Positions 44,284 to 53,709 of a stretch of DNA of 64,000 bases are shown piece after piece. Source of the stretch: Legionella qingyii (GTDB taxonomy: Bacteria > Pseudomonadota > Gammaproteobacteria > Legionellales > Legionellaceae); NCBI RefSeq assembly GCF_003184185.1, contig NZ_QHJG01000005.1, positions 1 through 64,000 on the forward strand. Reading direction: 5' to 3'. The translations under genes and the position numbers were made by a program. Numbering within the stretch: position 1 is the stretch's first letter; each line of letters begins with the position of its first letter. The notes below the pieces were generated by a model. It saw nothing but the letters and a program-made list of their open reading frames with translations, had not been told where the DNA came from and made no database searches.

Positions 44284-45819
44284 TCACTCTGCTGTAATCC
44301 TTACGGGTGAGCGTACAAAGGTGGGCTGAGCAAGCCAAATCATGGCAAGCAAGAATATGAAAATCCAAGCTGCGAGTCTGAATATGTCGTTCGTAGCGAG
44401 CATAAATGCTTGATTGATTATCGTTGCATAGAGGACTCCAAACCCTTTGAGCCCCGAAATTCCCAATGAATGCAATTGATTGAGTGATTGTTGAACTAAG
44501 GGATTGTACGCGGTTATTTGCTCCACCAGATGGCTTTGATGTAACGCTTCTCTATGATTCCATAAGGTGACGCTGATTGATGTGCCAAAGCTGCTACCTA
44601 AAATTCGACAAAAGTTGACAAGGCCCGATGCACTCGCCAAGCGATCAGGAGGCAGTTCAGTCAAAATAAGTGCAATTAATGGGGTAAAGAAAAAGGCAAG
44701 GCCAATCCCTTGAATAAATCGAGGTCTAATCAGTTGAATAAAACTCATTTCAGTGTAAAAAGTAGATTGCCATATGCATGTCCCCGCAAACACAATAAAC
44801 CCAAGGCTGATAATAATGCGTAAATCAAATTTACCCATATAAATACCGACAATAGGTGTTAAAAAGAAGGGTAAGATCCCTACAGGAGCAACTGCAAATC
44901 CTGCCCAAGTTGGGGTGTAACCCATTTGCGTTTGTAGCCATAACGGGAAAATAACTACAGTGGAAAAATACACCATAAACCCTAAGGTTAAACTCATTGT
45001 CCCAATAGTAAAATTGCGATTAGCAAATAAATATAAATCAATAATTGGATGTTTTTGTGTTAAAAGCCAAATGATTAAAAAGCTAAGCGTAACTGTCGAG
45101 ATGATTGCTAAAGAAACAATAAACGGTGAATGAAACCAATCTAAATCATGTCCTTTATCTAATAAAATTTGCAAACAGCCAACGCCTATTGATAATAATA
45201 TCAAGCCAATAAAGTCAATTGGTAATTTAGTGATAGGTGTCTCTCTTCCACTAAGAGTAATCAGCGTAAATGTTACTGAAAAGATACCTACAGGGACGTT
45301 AATATAAAAAATCCAGGGCCAGGTATAATTATCGGTAATAACCCCGCCCAGAATTGGACCAAATATTGGTCCCACAACAGCAGTCATGGTCCATATACCA
45401 GTTGCCAATCCTCTTTTTTCAGGAGGATAATTAGCCAGGAGAATACTTTGTGATAAAGGAATCATTGGTCCAGAAACCGCACCTTGAATCACTCGGAAAA
45501 AAACCAACATTTCCAAACTCATTGATAATCCACAAAGCACAGAGGCGATTGTAAATAAGGTTGAGGAGAAAATAAATAAACGAACCTCGCCAAAACGCTT
45601 GGCTAGCCATCCAGTTAGCGGCAGCATAATGGCTTGACTTACAGCAAAAGAAGTTATAACCCAAGTTCCATTATCTGGACTAACGCCTAAATCGCCTGCA
45701 ATGGTCGGAATGGCTACATTAGCAATCGAGATATCAAGGACATTCATAAAGATAGCCAATGACAAAGAAATGGTCATCAGAACTAATCTACTACCAACTA
45801 GTGGAAGATGATCAGCCAT
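44284..45819 (-). CDS. emrB: EmrB-type multidrug transporter (DHA2 family)
   Basis: A 511-residue MFS protein with fourteen predicted membrane segments. Family marks are LDISIANVAIPTIAGDLGVS, NGTWVITSFAVSQAIMLPLTGWLAKRFG, RVIQGAVSGPMIPLSQ and the EmrB-type GxxxGPxxGG in segment 5. It pumps hydrophobic compounds by proton exchange together with EmrA. Its ATG overlaps the emrA stop by one base (TAATG). Confidence 0.9.
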   Translation of the reverse strand: MADHLPLVGSRLVLMTISLSLAIFMNVLDISIANVAIPTIAGDLGVSPDNGTWVITSFAVSQAIMLPLTGWLAKRFGEVRLFIFSSTLFTIASVLCGLSMSLEMLVFFRVIQGAVSGPMIPLSQSILLANYPPEKRGLATGIWTMTAVVGPIFGPILGGVITDNYTWPWIFYINVPVGIFSVTFTLITLSGRETPITKLPIDFIGLILLSIGVGCLQILLDKGHDLDWFHSPFIVSLAIISTVTLSFLIIWLLTQKHPIIDLYLFANRNFTIGTMSLTLGFMVYFSTVVIFPLWLQTQMGYTPTWAGFAVAPVGILPFFLTPIVGIYMGKFDLRIIISLGFIVFAGTCIWQSTFYTEMSFIQLIRPRFIQGIGLAFFFTPLIALILTELPPDRLASASGLVNFCRILGSSFGTSISVTLWNHREALHQSHLVEQITAYNPLVQQSLNQLHSLGISGLKGFGVLYATIINQAFMLATNDIFRLAAWIFIFLLAMIWLAQPTFVRSPVRITAE

Positions 45820-47027
45820 TATGATTTTGTCCTTGGAAGGAACATATCGGGGGAGTTTGCATGTAAAATTTCGTCAATAAGGGAATTTACTTCTGCGAGC
45901 TGTTTTTTATAAATTTTTGTGTGATATTTTATCTTAGACTCGGTCGTTTGTGGAATCCGATTGCCGTCTAAGTGATGCGTATCAATAGTCACTCGCATGG
46001 ATAATCCTAGTTGTAATGGAATTTTTTTCAATTCAATGGGGTTTAAACTAATACGCACAGGAAGTCTTTGCACGATTTTAATCCAGTTCCCTGTTGCATT
46101 TTGTGGTGGGAGTAAAGAAAAAGCTGAGCCTGTTCCCGCATTTAAACCAACAACCTTTCCATGATAAGTCATTTCAGGGTAAGCATCAGCATAGAGAGTA
46201 ACTGGCTGACCAATGCGAATATCATTTAGAGAAGATTCTTTGTAGTTTGCATCTACCCAAGTATCGTGGAGTGGAATAATCGCCAGCATGACGGAGTTGA
46301 GCGATACTTGCTGTCCCGGTTGCACACTACGTTTTGCGACGTAACCAGTAATTGGGGCGGCAATAGTTGTTCTTTGAAAATTCAGATAAGCTGTTTTTAG
46401 ATTGGCTTTGGCAGTTTCAACAAGTGGATGAGTATACAGATGTGCATTTTCAACCAACGCAAGAGCTGCATCTAGTTGATGCAATGAGCTATCATAAGTT
46501 GCTTTTGCCGCTTCCACTGTTGTTTTATAATGTTGCATCTCTTCACGGGATACAGCTCGATTACCAACTAGCCCTTCGCGACGTTTTAAATCCAATTGCG
46601 CTTTAACCAGATTTGCTTTGTTTACATTCACATTTTGTTGTACCTGAGCGGCATTTTCAAAATACTGACGTACTTGTCGGACGGTTTGTGCCAGATTTGC
46701 TTTCGCTTTTTGTAGCGCTATTGCATAATCGGTAGGATCCAATTTAATTATGATTTGGCCTTCAGTAACCAATTGAGTTTCATCAGTGTTAATCGAGATA
46801 ACAGTACCGGAGATTTGAGGCATCAGTTGCACCATATTTCCGTTGACGTAGGCATCATCGGTATAGAGTTCAAATCGTCCCCAAATGAGCCAATAGAGAA
46901 TCCATATCAATGCAGTAAGTAAAAAAATACTGCCGAGGGCGAACATAGCAATTTTTCGTTTATATAATGTTTTAACTGTTGCACCAACTTTTTTCGATTC
47001 GACTTCAGTTTCTTTTTTTTCGGCCAT
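45819..47027 (-). CDS. emrA: EmrA-type periplasmic adaptor
   Basis: About 402 residues: short cytoplasmic N-terminus, one membrane segment (IAMFALGSIFLLTALIWIL), lipoyl half-motifs (YVNGNMVQLMPQISGTVISI, and IAAPITGYVAKRSVQPGQQV), a long coiled coil between them and a barrel domain with WVDANYKES, typical of EmrA. The start is the ATG at 47027; a GTG at 47045 would overlap the preceding gene. It links EmrB to the outer-membrane channel encoded just upstream. Confidence 0.9.
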   Translation of the reverse strand: MAEKKETEVESKKVGATVKTLYKRKIAMFALGSIFLLTALIWILYWLIWGRFELYTDDAYVNGNMVQLMPQISGTVISINTDETQLVTEGQIIIKLDPTDYAIALQKAKANLAQTVRQVRQYFENAAQVQQNVNVNKANLVKAQLDLKRREGLVGNRAVSREEMQHYKTTVEAAKATYDSSLHQLDAALALVENAHLYTHPLVETAKANLKTAYLNFQRTTIAAPITGYVAKRSVQPGQQVSLNSVMLAIIPLHDTWVDANYKESSLNDIRIGQPVTLYADAYPEMTYHGKVVGLNAGTGSAFSLLPPQNATGNWIKIVQRLPVRISLNPIELKKIPLQLGLSMRVTIDTHHLDGNRIPQTTESKIKYHTKIYKKQLAEVNSLIDEILHANSPDMFLPRTKS

Positions 47028-47031
47028 AATT

Positions 47032-48438
47032 CTATAGCTCTCCACCTAAAGCTGCTAATAAGGCTACAAAAGCTTGCTTTTGACGTGTTTGTAAATTATT
47101 CAAAATAGCTTTTTGCTGGATTAGTAACTGTTTTATTTCAATTAGTTGGGTGTAATCAATAATTCCTTGAGTATAACGCGCCTGGAATAATTTGTAATTG
47201 GATTGGATATTAATTAACGCTTGGTTCTGTGCTGTAATTTGAGTCTTAAGTATTTTTAGAGTAGAAAGTTGATCGCTGACTTGTTGTAATGAATTTAAAA
47301 TAGTTTGATTATACTGGTTCACTGCAAGTTCAAATTGTGCATAGTTAACCCCAAGATTCGCTCTTCTTGCACCTGCATCAAAAATAGGTAAATCAAAAGC
47401 CGCAGCGGCATTATCGTTTTGGAGCCATATATTAAAAGCTTTGCTAAAGTATAGACTTTGTAAGCTGAGTAAACCCTTCAAATTAATATTGGGGAAAAAA
47501 GCGGTTTTTGCAACATTCACTTGATGTGCTGCAGCTTCAGTAAGAGCACGTGCTGAAGCAATATCAGGTCTTTGTGCGAGTATATTTGCTGGGATTATTG
47601 TGGGTAACTGGAGTTGCTTTTCGTCATAAACAAAAGGTGCTGGATCAATTTGTGTATTTAAGGGGTTTTTACCCATTAAAACGGCTAATTGATGTCGCGA
47701 TTGCATTTCAGCACGCTTGTAATCCTCTATGGATAAGATGGCTTCCTGAGCATTAGCCACCGCTGTTTGTACAGGAATATTTGATTCAATGCCTTGTCGT
47801 TCGCGATCTGCGATGATATCAGCAAGCTGCTTTAACAAGCGTGCGTTTTCTTTGGCCAAATGTTGTTGGATAATGTTATTTTGTACTTCAAAATAAGCGG
47901 TCGCAATAGAAGCACTCAAAACAAGCTGGGTTTCGGCTAGATCCATTTGTGCCGCAAATGTTTCACTTAATCTAGTGGCTAAGGTTTCTCTATTTTTGCC
48001 CCAGAAATCGAGCTCATAATTAAATTTTAAGCCAATATCTGCAACTTTTGCTTGATCGATTTTTATCGAGTTAATTGGAGGCGGTATTTTGCCATGTATT
48101 GGAAAGTAAAATTGTTCCAAATAACCGCTCGAGCCTATAAATGGCCATAATGATGATGAGGCGACTTTTGCAAGTTGTTGGGCTTGTATCACTCGTGCTT
48201 TGGCACTGTGCATATCAGGGGCATCAGCAAGAGCGACAGAGATGAGTTGAGATAAATGGGGATCATTAAATCGTTTAAAATGATGCACTGATTTGCTTTG
48301 TTCAGGTTTTTTATAAACGTGTTTTACTGCTAGCTTAGTTGAATTGAGTGGTTCTGTACTCGTATGGGGTTCACCAAACAGAGAACAGCCTGTTGATGCG
48401 AACGTGATTAAAATACAAGTTACTAAAGAGAATCGCAA
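47032..48438 (-). CDS. Outer-membrane efflux lipoprotein of the EmrAB system
   Basis: A 468-residue NodT/OprM-type channel with lipobox STGC after a 17-residue signal. RPDIASARALTEAAAHQVNVAKTAFFPNINL is the family signature. It is the first gene of the operon on this strand; its stop falls four bases before the emrA ATG. Together the three genes encode a complete EmrAB-TolC-type exporter. Confidence 0.88.
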   Translation of the reverse strand: MRFSLVTCILITFASTGCSLFGEPHTSTEPLNSTKLAVKHVYKKPEQSKSVHHFKRFNDPHLSQLISVALADAPDMHSAKARVIQAQQLAKVASSSLWPFIGSSGYLEQFYFPIHGKIPPPINSIKIDQAKVADIGLKFNYELDFWGKNRETLATRLSETFAAQMDLAETQLVLSASIATAYFEVQNNIIQQHLAKENARLLKQLADIIADRERQGIESNIPVQTAVANAQEAILSIEDYKRAEMQSRHQLAVLMGKNPLNTQIDPAPFVYDEKQLQLPTIIPANILAQRPDIASARALTEAAAHQVNVAKTAFFPNINLKGLLSLQSLYFSKAFNIWLQNDNAAAAFDLPIFDAGARRANLGVNYAQFELAVNQYNQTILNSLQQVSDQLSTLKILKTQITAQNQALINIQSNYKLFQARYTQGIIDYTQLIEIKQLLIQQKAILNNLQTRQKQAFVALLAALGGEL

Positions 48439-48607
48439 AATTTATTTCCCTTTATATGCGTGAAATTGGATAATGTATCAATATTTTTTGAGAAATACAT
48501 TAGTGATCATATTACTTAAACTGACTATTAATTTCTAACTTTATAAAAATATGGACTAGAATTATGTACATAAAGGAAATTTTTAAAAACAACAAGAGGG
48601 GAGAATT

Positions 48608-48745
48608 ATGAATACTCTGAAAAAAATAGCGATCGTAAGTATTTGTCTTACAACACTTGGCCTACTAAGTTCTTGTGGAACGGTTCATGGCTTTGGAAAA
48701 GACGTATCTACTGTGGGTAAAGACATTCAAAAAGCATCACAATAA
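48608..48745 (+). CDS. Entericidin-like small lipoprotein
   Basis: A 45-residue lipoprotein: MNTLKKIAIV start, lipobox LSSC with Cys23, then GTVHGFGKDVSTVGKDIQKA, which matches the entericidin A/B family (CxTxxGxGxDIxxxGxxI). Entericidins are stress-linked cell-envelope lipoproteins. AGAGGGGAG stands before the ATG. Only one copy is seen, with no paired antidote/toxin gene. Confidence 0.85.
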   Translation: MNTLKKIAIVSICLTTLGLLSSCGTVHGFGKDVSTVGKDIQKASQ

Positions 48746-48755
48746 TTTCTTTACG

Positions 48756-48772
48756 ACTCCCCTTAGGGGGAG
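48756..48772. terminator. Hairpin shared by two convergent genes
   Basis: CTCCCC (48757-48762) pairs with GGGGAG (48767-48772) around a short loop, ten bases after the entericidin-like stop. It overlaps the stop of the convergent gene at 48763. The U-run is missing, so it is a weak terminator candidate. Confidence 0.4.
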
Positions 48773-49365
48773 CCTAATTCTGGATGATAAGTTAAATCTT
48801 CATCTATCCCTGAATTAATATAAAACTCACAAGTGTGGGGTGTTGCGGTAATTGTAATGAATTCATTGCCACTGGTTAAAAAATGATGATGCTCAATTGC
48901 ATCAGGATGAAGATTAAAAAAATGTCCCTTAAAATCATATTGTTGGACTATTTTTGTTAATGAGTTAACTTCGGCTTCTGTGCCATGTGAGGTTATTTCA
49001 TCACCGTCAATTTCTTCTTTTTCCCCACCGATAAATCGAAGTGATATGATGTCAATCGGAATATGAGGAAATAGGTTAAATTCGGCACGAAGACCTTCCA
49101 GGAAATCTTCAAAGGTTTCTTGGGCTAACTGGTCTTTGTTTTTATTTGAATATCCAAAGCCTGACCAATGATATAAGCCACAAAAATTGATTTTTTCTTC
49201 AAGCTCCTCATCCCAGTATTGGCCTCTAATCATAAAAGCAATGCACGTACAAACCCCATCAGTAATCAATGCAGTAAATTGATCGTTTGTGAATGCAAGG
49301 TCATCCATCTCAACAGTTATTTTTGAAAGTATTTTAGGTGTGGTGAAAAAGTGTCTAGATTGCAT
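48763..49365 (-). CDS. Hypothetical protein
   Basis: A 200-residue soluble, acidic protein without signal peptide or membrane segment. A central loop is very acidic (GGEKEEIDGDEI). The start TDGVCTCIAFMIRG and a later HPDAIEHHHF vaguely recall the Cys/His layout of CheD-like deamidases, but the match is too weak to claim. No operon partner; it is convergent with the entericidin-like gene. Confidence 0.6.
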   Translation of the reverse strand: MQSRHFFTTPKILSKITVEMDDLAFTNDQFTALITDGVCTCIAFMIRGQYWDEELEEKINFCGLYHWSGFGYSNKNKDQLAQETFEDFLEGLRAEFNLFPHIPIDIISLRFIGGEKEEIDGDEITSHGTEAEVNSLTKIVQQYDFKGHFFNLHPDAIEHHHFLTSGNEFITITATPHTCEFYINSGIDEDLTYHPELGSP

Positions 49366-49455
49366 AAAAAATTCATGTGACTTGTATTAAAAAAAAGCAT
49401 TATACAGGAACAAGATTGTGAGTCCTACTCTTTTAATGTCCATTTTATAATTAAT

Positions 49456-50733
49456 TTAAACAGACGGCGCGATTTTAGGGAGGGCTTGAATTCTTCGGTT
49501 TTTGGCCCCAAGCTCTTTTTTTATAAAAGGCTGCCATTGCCATGAAGGGATATCGTACTTTTGTGCATGAAATAATTCGTTTAAATGAGCGATTAATGCA
49601 TCTTTATCGGGCAAGTCAGGGGTGATTTGAATTGTAAATTGATTTAAAGCGTGTTGTTGGATGGTGTAATCATCGAATTCAAAAGTGAAGGAGGCCATTT
49701 TCTGACGTATCAGATCGGCAAAGAGGGGAAATACCTTATTATTTTGGGTTGCATAACAAATATCACCTACACGGCCTTCAATCCTTTCCAGCCTGGTAAA
49801 AACGTCATTTGATTGTTCTTCAATCAACACATCATCTAAACGATAGCGGATTATGGGTTGTGTTGTTCGCAATAAATCCGTGATAATAGGTACAAATCGC
49901 TTTTCGTCCAACCACTCCTTTTCGATAATTAAATATTCTTCATTCATTAGTAAATGATTACTGTCTTTATCACTAATGGCTAAAAATCCTTCCGTGCATT
50001 GATATACTTGCGCGACCTGACAATTAAAGGCGTTTTTTATAATTTCTTCATCACGTTGTTCCATAACTTCAGCAACAGCAAAAATTTTTTCGGGAGTAAT
50101 TGATAAGCGTTGTTTTTCCCTTGATAAAGCCAGTAATACAGAGGTCGGTGCTGATAAAAGGGTGGGTTGTATTTTATTTAAGCGATCAAGATGGATTTCG
50201 AAGTTTTCGAGTAAATCAAAAAAATGAAATTGAATTTTTTTACCTTTGCTGAGATTTGTATAGAGCTTATTATTAGCTCTAAGGAAAAAGGCAATGCGCT
50301 CTTTTCTCTTTAAGCCTTTGGGCAAGGCCTTAGCTAATAAAATGCCAGCCCAGGCATCGCGTTCTTTTTCATTGACAAGAAATAAACCCCGATTTCCTGA
50401 TGTGCCAGAAGAAAGTCCAACGGCAATCCCATTGATTAAGGCGGAAAAATCGCGTGTGCTTTCTGCTTTTAAAGCCAGCTTCAAGGCCTGATCCTTCGTT
50501 ATTTTGACCGTATTTATTTCATCAAAGTGCTGCATCATTATTTTTTTGTTGATAATTGGCCATTCCTTAAATGGCTTATCCAAATAGGGTTGATAAAAAG
50601 GAGATTTATATAAGGTTTTTTTTATTAACTTTCTAAATTGCTTTTCCTGATAAGCAGCTAATTGGTCTCGTGATTTAAATCGTTTTCGCAGAAATTGGGT
50701 ATTGAAATAATAATAAAGAAGTCTAAGTATCAT
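49456..50733 (-). CDS. Adenylate-forming ligase, F390 synthetase/PaaK-like
   Basis: A 425-residue enzyme of the phenylacetate-CoA ligase/coenzyme F390 synthetase branch. The ATP loop is SSGTSGNRG (about 108-116), with the QCTEGFLA and RYRLDD motifs and a RIEGRVGD hinge following, so activation of a carboxylate with ATP is likely. The substrate is unknown. The ATG at 50733 overlaps the preceding stop (ATGA). It is the last of four coupled genes with KAS III-like synthase, reductase and MBL hydrolase; in the olefin pathway the ligase OleC closes a beta-lactone, a possible parallel. Confidence 0.8.
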   Translation of the reverse strand: MILRLLYYYFNTQFLRKRFKSRDQLAAYQEKQFRKLIKKTLYKSPFYQPYLDKPFKEWPIINKKIMMQHFDEINTVKITKDQALKLALKAESTRDFSALINGIAVGLSSGTSGNRGLFLVNEKERDAWAGILLAKALPKGLKRKERIAFFLRANNKLYTNLSKGKKIQFHFFDLLENFEIHLDRLNKIQPTLLSAPTSVLLALSREKQRLSITPEKIFAVAEVMEQRDEEIIKNAFNCQVAQVYQCTEGFLAISDKDSNHLLMNEEYLIIEKEWLDEKRFVPIITDLLRTTQPIIRYRLDDVLIEEQSNDVFTRLERIEGRVGDICYATQNNKVFPLFADLIRQKMASFTFEFDDYTIQQHALNQFTIQITPDLPDKDALIAHLNELFHAQKYDIPSWQWQPFIKKELGAKNRRIQALPKIAPSV

Positions 50734-51551
50734 GCTCGAATCCCTGAAAGACGTGCCCGTATGTGCTGACAATGGGATGGAATCATATCGATTTTTTTAT
50801 TATTTTTAAAAAGTAGGTGCAATTTCTTGATTGTTTGCTGATAACTTTCTTTATTATCGTGAATCAAGTAAGTGAGATTACTTGGAAAAATCATTTTCTT
50901 AAAAGTTTCTTGATGCCAACAACTGTCTGCAAGCAAAAAGGTTTCTTGAGCCGCTTTAAAGTATAAACCTATTTGTCCCTTGGCATGTCCTGGTAAGGGG
51001 ATCGCAATGAGCTTTCCATCCTTAAAGAGATCAAATCCAGTGGTAAAAGGGAATAGATTGGCGTTCAGCGCAACTTCGTTTTTTAATAAAACCAGGCGCT
51101 CATAAAAGTCTTTAGGAAGTAATCCGGGTAAGAATCCCTGCATTAATGCTTTTATTCCTTTTTTTTGATGTATGTTGCTTATGGCATCAGGATGACAGAA
51201 AAATTGAGCATTAGGAAAATCTTTTAAACCACCAATGTGATCTGCATGAAAATGTGAGATCACAACTCCTTTAATTTCTGAAGACTGGATATTATGTTCT
51301 GCTAATTGTTCTTTAAGTGATTTTTTCAGTAGTACCGGTGTTAGGTTTCTGTAAAGGGAAAAAGGAAATTTTCGGGTTAATTCGTAGAATCGGTTGCTAT
51401 AACCCGTATCGAATAGAATATAACCTCGAGTTGGATGTTTGATTAAAGCACAGAGGGCAGGGTATTCGCTTTGTTTCCAATGAGCATTCTGCAGGGTCAT
51501 TCGCGCACAATGTTTGCAAAAACCAACTTCAAATAATTGATACTCTATCAT
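50730..51551 (-). CDS. MBL-fold hydrolase, lactonase-like
   Basis: A 273-residue metallo-beta-lactamase-fold protein with a full H-x-H-x-D-H site (SHFHADHIGG), a later His in PLPGHAKGQIGLYF and Asp in LLADSCW. This layout is shared with AiiA-type N-acyl-homoserine lactonases. It might open a lactone or cleave a thioester made by its operon partners. The start is the ATG at 51551, overlapping the reductase stop (ATGA). Confidence 0.8.
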   Translation of the reverse strand: MIEYQLFEVGFCKHCARMTLQNAHWKQSEYPALCALIKHPTRGYILFDTGYSNRFYELTRKFPFSLYRNLTPVLLKKSLKEQLAEHNIQSSEIKGVVISHFHADHIGGLKDFPNAQFFCHPDAISNIHQKKGIKALMQGFLPGLLPKDFYERLVLLKNEVALNANLFPFTTGFDLFKDGKLIAIPLPGHAKGQIGLYFKAAQETFLLADSCWHQETFKKMIFPSNLTYLIHDNKESYQQTIKKLHLLFKNNKKIDMIPSHCQHIRARLSGIRA

Positions 51552-52531
51552 GATCTTTGATACCACTCCGCAAAATGTTCTATTCCTTGTCTGATATTGA
51601 CTTTAGGTTGATAACCTAAATCTTTTTGGGCCGCTTCAATATTTAATGTTTGCCCCATACATAAAACAGCTGCACTGTATCGGGTTAAACGTGGTTCTTT
51701 TCGAATAAATGGGAGGCTATAGAATTCTTCTGCACACGCAGCATATATTTTTGCAATCGAGTAGGGGATAAATTTAGGTATAAATGGCTTTTGTAAGACA
51801 CTAAAAAGTTCGGAAATAATGCTTATTAGCGCTCGTGGTTCACCATTGGTTATATTGTATTTGTTACCGCAAAATTGTTGATCCGCTTGTGCTGCTAAAA
51901 GCAGACTTTCTACAACATTTTCAACATAAGTGATATCAATTACATTTGTTCCATTTCCAACAATAGGCAGTACCCCTTTTTTTTCATTTTGGAGGATGCG
52001 CGGTAAAATGGCCCGATCATAAGGGCCAAAAATTGCTCGTGGGCGTATCGTAATCACATTAAGGCTTTTTTCTTGAAAGGCCTTATCAATCAGAGCTTCA
52101 GCAAGTAATTTGGTTTTTACATAATAGTTGGCCGGTCTTGAGGGTAACGGAACATCTTCCTTGATATTATGTTGTTCCGTGAAATTAAAATAAATACTTG
52201 GTGATGAAACATGAACTAAGCGCGTATTTAAGGGAGTTGCTTCAATTACATGTTGGGTGCCTAGCACATTGGCATCATAAAAATCTTTATACCGTCCCCA
52301 AGGACTAGATAGGGCCGCACAATGAAAAATAGTTTGAGCATTCTGAGTTATTTTTTTTAACTTCTCTTGATGTAGTAAATCGACAGTTATAAATTGTGCG
52401 CCAGATTGAGTAATGATTTTGCCAAGCTGCTCATTGCGCCCCAGGGCGATTACCTCATGGCCGTCTTTGAGCAATCTTTGGGTCAAATTCAATCCGAGAC
52501 AACCCGTAGCTCCTGTTACAACGCAAACCAT
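51548..52531 (-). CDS. NAD(P)-dependent epimerase/dehydratase-like reductase
   Basis: A 327-residue extended short-chain dehydrogenase, close in type to 3-beta-hydroxysteroid dehydrogenases and OleD. The NAD motif is TGATGCLG near the N-terminus; the active-site YYVKTK gives Y-x3-K, with a Ser in HVSSPSIYF. It probably reduces a 3-keto group made by the KAS III-like partner. The ATG at 52531 lies one base after that gene's stop, with GGAG nine bases before. Confidence 0.82.
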   Translation of the reverse strand: MVCVVTGATGCLGLNLTQRLLKDGHEVIALGRNEQLGKIITQSGAQFITVDLLHQEKLKKITQNAQTIFHCAALSSPWGRYKDFYDANVLGTQHVIEATPLNTRLVHVSSPSIYFNFTEQHNIKEDVPLPSRPANYYVKTKLLAEALIDKAFQEKSLNVITIRPRAIFGPYDRAILPRILQNEKKGVLPIVGNGTNVIDITYVENVVESLLLAAQADQQFCGNKYNITNGEPRALISIISELFSVLQKPFIPKFIPYSIAKIYAACAEEFYSLPFIRKEPRLTRYSAAVLCMGQTLNIEAAQKDLGYQPKVNIRQGIEHFAEWYQRS

Positions 52532-52532
52532 A

Positions 52533-53519
52533 TTAGTACTCCAAGATGATACCACCAGCTGCCAGCCCAGCTCCGGTACCCATTAATAACACTAATTGCC
52601 CACGTTGTAACTGTTTGCTATTAATTAAAGTGTATAATGCGGTAGGAATAGATGCGGCAATTTGATTTCCATAATAGGGATAAATAGAAACAAAATTTTC
52701 AGTTGGAATATTTAATCTCTTCTGCACGTGATGCATCGCGAGCAAGCTTGCTTGATGCGGGACGAACCAATCTATATCACATAGGTTAAGCTTGGCTTTG
52801 CTGAAGAGATTGTCCATGAGATTGTCTAATAATTTGGAAGCTAATTTGAATACTTTTTTACCTTCCATATAAAATAGACTTTGTTCTATACGCAGTAACG
52901 GATTTTTAGCTGGTAAGCGCGTACCTCCTGCCTCTATTTGACAGAACGTAGAACCAATACTATGCGTTTCATGATGTGATGCTAGAATTCGATTTGTTCC
53001 ATTACTTTTTTCAAGCACACAGGCTGCAGCACCATCGCCGAAAATAGTGCACGTCTCCATATCTTGCCAATTCAATCCTGCCGACGCGATATCACTAGAA
53101 ACAATTAGAGCACGTTTAAATCGCTCTCCCTCGATTAAATATGATGCAATGTCTAAGGCATTAATAAAACTTAAACAAGTACTGTTTACATCAAAACATG
53201 CGGTTCCTGATTGTTCCAATCCTAGTTGTTTTTGAATTAATGCAGCAGTACAGGGAATTGCTTGTTCACCTACGCCGCACGCGCTGATGATGACATCAAT
53301 ATCGGTTAATTGTATATTTGCTTTTTGGATTGCAATTAATCCCGCTTGTGCTCCCATATAAGACGTTGTTTCATCAGCAGATGCAAAGTGTCGCGAAATC
53401 AATCCGGACTTTTTTTGTACCGTTCCTTGGGGCCGATTAAGTTTTAAATCAAGTTCAGTGGATAGAACTTTATTTCTGGGTAAATAACTCCCCATTCCTG
53501 TTATTTTTACAGCAGGCAT
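52533..53519 (-). CDS. KAS III-like 3-oxoacyl synthase
   Basis: A 328-residue thiolase-fold enzyme of the FabH/OleA branch. The catalytic Cys is in VNSTCLSF, His in FVPHQAS and Asn in GNQIAASIPTAL, all intact. It joins an acyl starter to a malonyl-type or second acyl unit. I take the ATG at 53519 (AAGGA seven bases before); ATGs at 53537 and 53558 are alternatives. As the first gene of a four-gene operon divergent from an RND pump, a special metabolite rather than bulk fatty acid is likely. The housekeeping fabH should be near fabD elsewhere. Confidence 0.83.
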   Translation of the reverse strand: MPAVKITGMGSYLPRNKVLSTELDLKLNRPQGTVQKKSGLISRHFASADETTSYMGAQAGLIAIQKANIQLTDIDVIISACGVGEQAIPCTAALIQKQLGLEQSGTACFDVNSTCLSFINALDIASYLIEGERFKRALIVSSDIASAGLNWQDMETCTIFGDGAAACVLEKSNGTNRILASHHETHSIGSTFCQIEAGGTRLPAKNPLLRIEQSLFYMEGKKVFKLASKLLDNLMDNLFSKAKLNLCDIDWFVPHQASLLAMHHVQKRLNIPTENFVSIYPYYGNQIAASIPTALYTLINSKQLQRGQLVLLMGTGAGLAAGGIILEY

Positions 53520-53709
53520 ATTTAGTTCCTTACTCATTGATCGTCCATAGAATTTCAAGATAGACCATGAAAAGTAGTGCTCATTGTACTGCGTGTTTAT
53601 TTTTTATTCAATTAAATTAAACTGCAATACCTTCACTAAAAATAACAATTCTGTTCACTGAAACTGTCAACCCACGAGGATCCATGATAAATTAATAATT
53701 ATTCATCAG

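Noticed and set aside
48763..49365. CheD-like deamidase
   Set aside because: Only a vague Cys/His resemblance; the order and surrounding residues do not fit well enough.
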